From: Proteiniphilum sp.
GTDB lineage: Bacteria > Bacteroidota > Bacteroidia > Bacteroidales > Dysgonomonadaceae
Reading direction: 5' to 3'
NCBI GenBank assembly: GCA_011620695.1
Contig: WOYT01000137.1
Location: 1 to 55,463 of the forward strand
DNA length: 55,463 bases
The position numbers were made by a program, and so were the translations under genes. Under the pieces are notes generated by a model. The model was given only the letters and a program-made list of their open reading frames with translations, had not been told where the DNA came from and made no database searches. This document shows positions 48,451-55,463 of this stretch, piece by piece (position 1 is the first letter of the stretch; every line of letters starts with the position of its first letter).

Positions 48451-49281
48451 ATGAAAAAGATACTGGTAAGCCACGACGATTTGCGGAGACTACACCCTAT
48501 CTTTCATGGCAAATATGGAGACATGCTCATCGATCTGGGCATGAAGATTGCCGCGCTGAATGTCCCGAATGAGATCTATGACCGCTCTAAACACCTTACG
48601 GGACCGGCCTTTTGCCGTGATGTACTGGATAAGCTGGATATCAAGCGTACCCTGCGCAACGCAGAGGTGCTCGACAGCGTCGGCAACCAACCCTTTATCA
48701 CCGTCTCCAACCACCCCTATGGCCATATCGACGGCATCGCCGTCATCGAAGCCCTGGGAAGTCGTTTTCCAGACTTTCGGATGATGGTTAACTTCTTCCT
48801 GGGACTGATCGACACCCTGGAGGAGAATTTTATCAAGGTGAACCCGATGAAAGACTCCGTGAAGAAGAGCGTCAGCTTCGCCGGTATCCGCGAGAGCATT
48901 GCGCATGTAAAGCAGGGTCACCCTCTCGGTTTATTCCCGGCAGGGGCTGTCTCCAACCTCTGCATAAGAAAGGGCGGACTGGTAATCGAAGACCGGGATT
49001 GGCAGCCGGCAGCATTGAAGATCATCCGTAAGGTGAAAGTGCCGGTCATCCCGTTGCACATCTCCGGACAAAACAGCCTGTTGTTTTATCTCTCCCGTAT
49101 CCTGGGGTGGCGAGTACGCGACCTGCGACTCTGTCACGAGCTTTACAACAAAAAAGGAAATGAGATGGTGCTCACTTTCGGTACACCGATCCTACCGGAT
49201 GAGATCAGCCGTTTTGGTGACAACACGCTCGAACTGGGCAGATATCTCAAAGGAAAAACCTACGCGTTGGGCAGAAAGTAA
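48451..49281 (+). CDS. PlsC-like acyltransferase
   Basis: FITVSNHPYGHIDGIAVIEALG; GLFPAGAVSNL; VPVIPLHISGQNS. Confidence 0.82.
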   Translation: MKKILVSHDDLRRLHPIFHGKYGDMLIDLGMKIAALNVPNEIYDRSKHLTGPAFCRDVLDKLDIKRTLRNAEVLDSVGNQPFITVSNHPYGHIDGIAVIEALGSRFPDFRMMVNFFLGLIDTLEENFIKVNPMKDSVKKSVSFAGIRESIAHVKQGHPLGLFPAGAVSNLCIRKGGLVIEDRDWQPAALKIIRKVKVPVIPLHISGQNSLLFYLSRILGWRVRDLRLCHELYNKKGNEMVLTFGTPILPDEISRFGDNTLELGRYLKGKTYALGRK

Positions 49282-49333
49282 ATTATTGTGTATCTTTGAT
49301 TGTTCATTGGCATTACAACCCATACCTATACAT

Positions 49334-50608
49334 ATGGCTAAGCACCCTCTACAGCAAATCAAGCAACGTTTCGGTATCATCGGCAACTCACCCGAGCTGG
49401 ACCGTGCCATTGACGTGGCTTTACAGGTGGCTCCTACCGATCTGTCGGTGCTGATCACCGGAGAGAGTGGTACCGGTAAAGAGAACTTCCCGCAGATCAT
49501 ACACCAATACAGTAGGCGTAAGCATGGCCCCTACTTCGCCATTAACTGCGGATCGATCCCCGAAGGAACGATCGACTCGGAGCTGTTCGGCCATGAGAAA
49601 GGATCGTTCACCGGCGCCACAGGCAGCCGCAAGGGATACTTCGAGGTGGCCGATGGTGGCACCCTTTTCCTCGACGAGGTGGGTGAATTGCCCCTCTCCA
49701 CGCAGGCACGTCTGTTGCGTGTGCTGGAAAGCGGTGAGTTCATCAAGGTAGGCTCCTCGAAGGTGGAAAAGAGCGATGTAAGGGTGGTAGCTGCTACCAA
49801 CGTGGAGATGGTGAATGCGGTGGAGAAAGGCAAGTTCCGTGAAGATCTCTACTACCGTCTCAACTCCGTACCCATTCGCATCCCGCCCCTTCGTGACCGG
49901 AAAGAGGATATCCCGCTGCTGTTCCGCAAGTTCAGCAGCGACTGTGCAGAGAAATATATGATGCCTCCCATCACCCTCACCGACGATGCACGTGAGTTGC
50001 TGAAAAGCTACCGCTGGCCGGGAAACGTGCGTCAGCTGAAGAACATCACCGAGCAGATCTCCATCATTGAACAGGAGCGGGTGATCACCGCCGACATCCT
50101 GCAGAAGTATCTCCCCTACAATGAGGTGGGGATGCTCCCGGTGCCCGTATCACAACTGCATGACTCAGAGCAGCGTTCTTTTGCCAACGAACGTGAGATC
50201 CTTTACCAGGTGCTCTTCGACATGAAGAAAGACATTACAGACCTGAAACAGGTGGTCAAGAACCTGATGGAAGGAGCATCCAAGCAGAATTCCTCGACAT
50301 TTGATCCGGAAGCCTCCACCGGTATGCACTCATCCGCATTGATCCGACACGAACAGGCTGAGGTCTCCCTGCCTGTGAAACTGGAGAAAATGTCCAAAAA
50401 AATCGACCTGGATGAAGAGGAGAGAAGTGATATCCAGGAAGATACCGAATATGAAGAGAGTACACTCTCTATCAGTGAGGTGGAAAGAGAGATGATTGCA
50501 AAAGCGCTGGAACGTCACAAGGGTAAAAGGAAGCTGGCAGCTGCCGACCTGGGTATCTCCGAACGTACGCTCTACCGCAAAATCAAAGAATACAATCTGG
50601 AAGGATGA
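49334..50608 (+). CDS. Sigma-54-dependent activator (AAA+ plus Fis-type HTH, no N-terminal sensor domain)
   Basis: LITGESGTGKENF; GHEKGSFTGATGSRKGYFEVADGGTLFLDEVGELPL; KRKLAAADLGISERTLYRKIKEY. Confidence 0.95.
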   Translation: MAKHPLQQIKQRFGIIGNSPELDRAIDVALQVAPTDLSVLITGESGTGKENFPQIIHQYSRRKHGPYFAINCGSIPEGTIDSELFGHEKGSFTGATGSRKGYFEVADGGTLFLDEVGELPLSTQARLLRVLESGEFIKVGSSKVEKSDVRVVAATNVEMVNAVEKGKFREDLYYRLNSVPIRIPPLRDRKEDIPLLFRKFSSDCAEKYMMPPITLTDDARELLKSYRWPGNVRQLKNITEQISIIEQERVITADILQKYLPYNEVGMLPVPVSQLHDSEQRSFANEREILYQVLFDMKKDITDLKQVVKNLMEGASKQNSSTFDPEASTGMHSSALIRHEQAEVSLPVKLEKMSKKIDLDEEERSDIQEDTEYEESTLSISEVEREMIAKALERHKGKRKLAAADLGISERTLYRKIKEYNLEG

Positions 50609-51111
50609 TGAAAAAAATCCTGTTTTTACTCATATTATCCATGATGGCCAGCTCCTGCAGGATATCCTATTCATTCAGGACCGCTTCAATCAACTATGAT
50701 CTGACCAAAACACTCTATATCGGCCACTTCGTGAACCAGGCTCCGCTGGTTTATCCACCTCTCGAACAACGTTTTAACGAAGAGATGAAGGATATGTTCA
50801 CCCGCAACACCCGTTTGCAACTGGTTAACCAGAATGGCGACATGGAAATAGAAGGAGAGATCGTGGGATATGAACTCACACCGCTGGCAGTGCAGGAAGA
50901 TGCCTTTGCTTCGGAGACCAGGCTCACAATGACTGTACGGATGCGTTTCCGCAACAACAAAACCGATGCCCCCGAGATTGAAGAACGAATCTCTGCCAAC
51001 CGCACTTTCTCCAGTAACACCGTTTTCGACAATGTGCAGGATCAGTTGATGGGAGAGCTGATTGAGGAGATCGTGGACCAGATATTCAACGCAACCATGG
51101 CAAACTGGTAG
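50605..51111 (+). CDS. LptE-like lipoprotein
   Basis: MASSCRISYSFRTASINYDLTKTLYIGHFVNQAPLVYPPLEQRFNEEMKD; overlaps the activator stop. Confidence 0.82.
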   Translation: MMKKILFLLILSMMASSCRISYSFRTASINYDLTKTLYIGHFVNQAPLVYPPLEQRFNEEMKDMFTRNTRLQLVNQNGDMEIEGEIVGYELTPLAVQEDAFASETRLTMTVRMRFRNNKTDAPEIEERISANRTFSSNTVFDNVQDQLMGELIEEIVDQIFNATMANW

Positions 51112-51114
51112 TGT

Positions 51115-51876
51115 ATGACAAAGGAGGAACTATACAGATTGATGGAGGAACCAGACAGGCTCAGTGAGACAACTGAGCAGGAGTTGGAAAAAGTGGTGGA
51201 GAACTATCCCTGTTTTCAAACCTCACGGTTGCTCTACACCATGAAGCTGGACCATAACGGGAGTGACCGTTACGGGGAAGAGCTGGCAAGGACAGCAGTT
51301 CTCTGCAGCGACAGAAGACGACTACTCTATCTGATTCGCAGGGAGCAATATGCCAAATTTCTGACCGCCTCCACGGAAAGTGACAAGCAAACAGGTGACC
51401 GTACCGAAGCACTGCTGGACTCCTTTCTCAGTACGCTCCCGGAGAAAGGCCCAAAGGATGATTCGCTTTCGGTCAGCCATCAGCATGTGGCCGGAACCGA
51501 TTATTTTGCCTATCTTGAATCACTTGGCGATGAGTCACTTGGCGAGGTTGAGGAGGGAGCGGAAAGGGAGAACGAATCCCTGCAACACCAGGATATTATC
51601 GATGCTTTCATCGAACGGGCAGCAACCGATGATCTCTTCACACCCCCGGAACAGTCTTCCCGGGTAAAAGAGCATGAGGAGGAGAGTAAAAAAGATGGAG
51701 GAGAGTTTCTAACAGAGACACTGGCACGCATCTACATCAAACAGCAAAAATATGAGCAGGCGCTCACAATAATTAGACGATTAAGTTTGAATTTTCCAAA
51801 AAAAAGTGTTTACTTTGCCGATCAGATTCGTTTCCTGGAATATTTAATTGCAAACGAGAAGCTTAAAAACAATTAA
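51115..51876 (+). CDS. Hypothetical TPR-like protein
   Basis: Helical C-terminal repeat LARIYIKQQKYEQALTIIRRLSLNFPKKSVYFADQIRFLEYLI. Confidence 0.75.
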   Translation: MTKEELYRLMEEPDRLSETTEQELEKVVENYPCFQTSRLLYTMKLDHNGSDRYGEELARTAVLCSDRRRLLYLIRREQYAKFLTASTESDKQTGDRTEALLDSFLSTLPEKGPKDDSLSVSHQHVAGTDYFAYLESLGDESLGEVEEGAERENESLQHQDIIDAFIERAATDDLFTPPEQSSRVKEHEEESKKDGGEFLTETLARIYIKQQKYEQALTIIRRLSLNFPKKSVYFADQIRFLEYLIANEKLKNN

Positions 51877-51884
51877 CAAGAGAT

Positions 51885-52253
51885 ATGTATATTTTCATCA
51901 CCATCCTCATCTTGCTGGCTGCCATCCTGATGATCCTTGTCGTACTGGTACAGAAGTCAAAAGGGGGAGGCCTGGCAAGCGGATTCTCCTCTTCTAACCA
52001 GATTATGGGCGTACGTAAAACAACCGACTTTCTGGAAAAACTCACCTGGACCCTGGCTGGCATCATGATTGTGCTGAGCATTCTGACAGCCAAATTCACC
52101 ACCTCGCAGGACAACAGTCCTCAATCGCAGGTAGAAGTGCAGCAGCCGGCTCCACTGAACCCCTCCACAGCACCCGATGTAACACCGGGGTTGCCCATTC
52201 CGAATGATGTACCGGTACAACCGTTACCGGAGGAAGGTATGCCTACAGAGTAA
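51885..52253 (+). CDS. secG: Preprotein translocase subunit SecG
   Basis: LVVLVQKSKGGGLASGFSSSNQIMGVRKTTDFLEKLTW; two TMs plus Pro-rich tail. Confidence 0.93.
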   Translation: MYIFITILILLAAILMILVVLVQKSKGGGLASGFSSSNQIMGVRKTTDFLEKLTWTLAGIMIVLSILTAKFTTSQDNSPQSQVEVQQPAPLNPSTAPDVTPGLPIPNDVPVQPLPEEGMPTE

Positions 52254-52308
52254 GCCTTGTCACAGAGGGGCAGGTGATCCGGCATTCTGCTGAAAAGTGT
52301 ACATCGCG

Positions 52309-52608
52309 CTACCTCAACACGATGTCGCTGATAATGTTCATCCCCGCATACTCGTTGATCTTCTCAATCAGCCCCTGTTTGCTCATCAACAGCTCAGCAC
52401 GCAACACCGATGAAGAGAGCTGCACATAAAGCACCCCACGACTGAAATAGGCATTGCGGGTATAGTTCGCGACACCCTCCCCCAACAACTCATACCACGC
52501 CCTTACAGCCCGGTGTTCAGCCAGCTTTCTTTTCAGCGGGCTGTTGCTGTCAAAAAAGTCAGAGAGTGCTTCCGACATGGATTGTGCATTTTTCTTCTGC
52601 ATATGCAT
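52309..52608 (-). CDS. DUF721 (DciA-like) protein
   Basis: MSEALSDFFDSNSPLKRKLAEHRAVRAWYELLGEGVANYTRNAYFSRGVLYVQLSSSVLRAEL. Confidence 0.85.
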   Translation of the reverse strand: MHMQKKNAQSMSEALSDFFDSNSPLKRKLAEHRAVRAWYELLGEGVANYTRNAYFSRGVLYVQLSSSVLRAELLMSKQGLIEKINEYAGMNIISDIVLR

Positions 52609-53715
52609 CTACTCATTTATGCGGGTGATCTCCCCATCAACAACATGATAGATATGGGCGTTATTGCCGGTACGCAGCAAAATCCGGTCGAGCGACTCCC
52701 GGTTGGTGTCGGAGAGAAAGATCTGTCCGAATTCAGGTCCTGAGACCAGCTTCACAATCTCCTCCACCCGTGCGGCATCGAGCCTGTCGAAGATGTCATC
52801 GAGCAACAGGATGGGGGTGGTATGACCCTTTTGCAACAAGAAGTGGAACTGTGCCAGTTTAAGGGAGACGAAAAACGTCTTGTTTTGCCCTTGCGACCCT
52901 ACTTTCTTAATGGGATACCCATCCAGCAACATCTCCAGCTCATCACGGTGGATGCCCACGGTCGTGTGCCCAACCAGAATGTCACGCTGCCTGTAGTGTC
53001 TGATCCTTTCCAGAAAATCATCCTCGTTCAGCTGTGAATTGTAGGCGAATGAAACATCTTCATGCGAGCAACTGATGCGCGCGTAGAACTGGTTAAAGAT
53101 GGGAGAAAAGGCATCGATGAACGCTTTCCGCTCACGGTGGATATAGTTGCCGTCCAGCACCAGCTGCTCCTCCCATAACTCCAACAGATCGGGGTCGATC
53201 GCTCTCTCCTCATTCTTGAGCAGCATGTTACGCTGTTGAAGCGCCTTGTTGTAGCGCACCAGGGCACGAAGGTACTCCCTGTCGAACTGTGAGATGGCCA
53301 TATCCATGAACTTGCGTCGCTCCTCACTGCCGCCAGTAATCAGTTCATTGTCGGCGGGTGAGATCATCACCAACGGTATCAGTCCGATGTGATCGGAAAG
53401 GCGCTCATACTCTTTCTTGTTGCGGCGGAACTGCTTCCTCTGTTTGCGACGGATACCACTGTAGATCTCTTCTTCTGTTCCCTCCTCCGTGAGGTAATAT
53501 CCCTGCAGCATACATACATCGGCATCATGAGAGATGATCTGAGAGTCGATGGGGTTGGTATAGCTTTTACAGAACGAGAGGTAATAGACCGCATCCAACA
53601 GGTTGGTCTTGCCCATTCCATTGTTCCCGATGAAACAGTTGATCTTGGGGGAGAACTGCAGTTCAGCCTGTCTGAGATTTTTATAGTTGATGATGGAGAG
53701 TGCTTGTAGAATCAT
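52609..53715 (-). CDS. recF: DNA replication/repair protein RecF
   Basis: SIINYKNLRQAELQFSPKINCFIGNNGMGKTNLLDAVYYLSF; LLLDDIFDRLD. Confidence 0.96.
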   Translation of the reverse strand: MILQALSIINYKNLRQAELQFSPKINCFIGNNGMGKTNLLDAVYYLSFCKSYTNPIDSQIISHDADVCMLQGYYLTEEGTEEEIYSGIRRKQRKQFRRNKKEYERLSDHIGLIPLVMISPADNELITGGSEERRKFMDMAISQFDREYLRALVRYNKALQQRNMLLKNEERAIDPDLLELWEEQLVLDGNYIHRERKAFIDAFSPIFNQFYARISCSHEDVSFAYNSQLNEDDFLERIRHYRQRDILVGHTTVGIHRDELEMLLDGYPIKKVGSQGQNKTFFVSLKLAQFHFLLQKGHTTPILLLDDIFDRLDAARVEEIVKLVSGPEFGQIFLSDTNRESLDRILLRTGNNAHIYHVVDGEITRINE

Positions 53716-53787
53716 TCAATACATTTTTTTTTGGGATCTCATCTTGCCCCGGGGTGAGCAGTGGCTTTTCCCGGGGGGTCACCCCTG

Positions 53788-54582
53788 TTACTCATCAGTC
53801 AGCAAGAGCCGCTGCAGATCTTCGGGGGAGATGTTTATCTTCAGGCGTCCTTTTGAGGCAAACGAAATCTTACCGCTCTCCTCAGAGACGATGATCACCC
53901 TGGCATCGGTCTCCTGGGAGAGGCCGAGTGCAGCACGATGTCTCAGTCCCAGGTGAGCTGGAATATTGGGGTTCTGGGAGATGGGCAGAATACAACCTGC
54001 GGCCTTGATCTTATTGCCCACAATAATCATGGCGCCATCGTGCAAGGGGCTGTTCTTGAAAAAAATGTTCTCGATGAGGCGGGAGGAGACCTCGGCATTC
54101 ACAATCTCACCGGTCTGCTCATAAAGTCCCAGGTGTATATCACCCTGTATGGCAATCAGGGCCCCCGTATTGGTTTTCGACATGTTCATGCAGGCCAGCA
54201 CGATCGCTGTGAGGTGTGAATTGTCTTTCTTTTGCCGATCGTTCGGGGAGAATAGCTTCGAGATAAAATTCCATCCCCGCCTTGAGCCGAGTGACATCAG
54301 GAAGCGCCTGATCTCATCCTGAAAGAGAATCACCAGCAGGAAGAGTCCCACGCTGACAAACTGATCGAGGATGGAGCCCAGCAACACCATGTTGAAGACG
54401 CGGGACACCAGGATCCAGATCACCATGAAGACCAGAATACCGATGAAAAGAGGCCTCAGTCCGGAGATCTTCACCAACCGGAAGAGGTAGTAAAGGAGAA
54501 GGGCCACCAGCAGGACATCGATGAAGTCTTTTATTCCGAAATGTGCGAACATAGGGTAGCTATTGAGCAGGTTGAGAATCAA
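53788..54582 (-). CDS. cdaA: Diadenylate cyclase CdaA
   Basis: SPLHDGAMIIVGNKIKAAGCILPIS; LGLRHRAALGLSQETDARVIIVSEESGKIS; N-terminal TMs. Confidence 0.95.
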   Translation of the reverse strand: MILNLLNSYPMFAHFGIKDFIDVLLVALLLYYLFRLVKISGLRPLFIGILVFMVIWILVSRVFNMVLLGSILDQFVSVGLFLLVILFQDEIRRFLMSLGSRRGWNFISKLFSPNDRQKKDNSHLTAIVLACMNMSKTNTGALIAIQGDIHLGLYEQTGEIVNAEVSSRLIENIFFKNSPLHDGAMIIVGNKIKAAGCILPISQNPNIPAHLGLRHRAALGLSQETDARVIIVSEESGKISFASKGRLKINISPEDLQRLLLTDE

Positions 54583-55414
54583 ATTGTCTTATCTGATTTG
54601 TAAGCTCCACACACTCCACCGCTGCTTTCACGTCATGCACGCGGAGGATTGATGCTCCGGAGAGAAGGGCTACGGTATTGAGAACAGTGGTACCATTGAG
54701 GCTCTCCTCCGGTGAACAACCCAGCAAGCGGTAGATCATCGACTTTCTGGAGATGCCCACCAGTAAGGGTTCATCAAAGATATGAAAATATTTCAGATAA
54801 GCCATCAGTTCATAGTTTTGCTTCACCGTTTTACTGAAGCCGAAACCGGGATCAATGATCACATCATTCACGCCGAGGTTGTTGAGGAGAGCCTTTCGTT
54901 CAGAAAAGTAGTAGAGCAGATCCTGGATGAAGTGATCGTAGGAGGTCAGCTGTTGCATGGTCTGCGGAGTACCCCGCATATGCATCAGGACATAGGGTAC
55001 ATTCAGCTCCGCCATCACCTGAAACATGCGCGCATCGATCTGCCCGCCCGAGATATCATTGATCATCTGCACGCCGTACTCCTGAACAGCCTGCTTTGCC
55101 ACGTCGGCATAAAAGGTGTCCACCGAGAGGATGGCTTCCGGCAGTTCCCGGCGTATCAGCTTCAGTGCCGGCATCAGTCTGTCAGCCTCCTCTTTCGCTG
55201 TAAGCATGGTGGAGGAAGGAGCTGTTGACTGTGCTCCCACATCGATCATCGCTCCACCCTCCTCCAGGATCTGACGGCAACGCTGCATGATCTCCTCTTC
55301 GGTCTGCTTCCTGCTGCCTGAGAAGAAAGAGTCCGGCGTCACGTTCAGGATCCCCATCACTTTCGGGGTGGTGAGGTCCATCAGTGTTCCCGCTATGTTG
55401 ATTGTTTTCCTCAA
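54560..55414 (-). CDS. folP: Dihydropteroate synthase
   Basis: PKVMGILNVTPDSFFSGSR; IDVGAQSTAP; DPGFGFSKTVKQNYELM; VGISRKSMI. Confidence 0.96.
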   Translation of the reverse strand: MRKTINIAGTLMDLTTPKVMGILNVTPDSFFSGSRKQTEEEIMQRCRQILEEGGAMIDVGAQSTAPSSTMLTAKEEADRLMPALKLIRRELPEAILSVDTFYADVAKQAVQEYGVQMINDISGGQIDARMFQVMAELNVPYVLMHMRGTPQTMQQLTSYDHFIQDLLYYFSERKALLNNLGVNDVIIDPGFGFSKTVKQNYELMAYLKYFHIFDEPLLVGISRKSMIYRLLGCSPEESLNGTTVLNTVALLSGASILRVHDVKAAVECVELTNQIRQFDSQPAQ

Positions 55415-55463
55415 AATGATTTATTTTAGCTGTAAGTGATAAGCTGTTCCTGGTTCATAGTTC

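Overview
The window is a Bacteroidetes/Bacteroidales chromosomal segment. This is judged from gene content (OstA-like/SurA/MutL, DUF4296, DUF4827 and DUF721-RecF neighbourhoods) and from many TAnnTTTG-type -7 promoter elements. It is mostly housekeeping: Na+/H+ antiporter, aldo/keto reductase, mutL, OstA-like, SurA-like PPIases, ppdK, lspA, dksA-like, ileS, aminotransferase, mltG, ribF, rsfS, ftsH, Fe-SOD, pgeF-like, obgE, adk, radA, tex, rnhB, dnaA, MCE protein, amidase, TlpA-like, rpe, comEC, DHH phosphoesterase, glmM, acyltransferase, sigma-54 activator, lptE-like, secG, DUF721, recF, cdaA and folP. There are three tRNA genes: Gly-GCC (cut by the window edge), Ser-GCU and Cys-GCA. I saw no rRNA, CRISPR, transposase, prophage or obvious defence system. 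The best leads are: (1) a near-consensus sigma-54 promoter between a DUF1080 gene and rsfS, in the same window as a PspF-like sigma-54 activator; (2) a compact unannotated minus-strand unit at 18538-18998 (promoter, 28-aa ORF, 48-aa ORF, terminator) beside 20-bp-phased direct repeats and an MFS gene in an islet next to tRNA-Ser; (3) a perfectly symmetric divergent -7 element between ribF and the DUF1080 gene; (4) a Rieske-like lipoprotein whose ligand positions appear to be all cysteine; (5) a DUF4827 lipoprotein that looks like a degenerate FKBP. Homology calls are by eye; nothing was run against a database.
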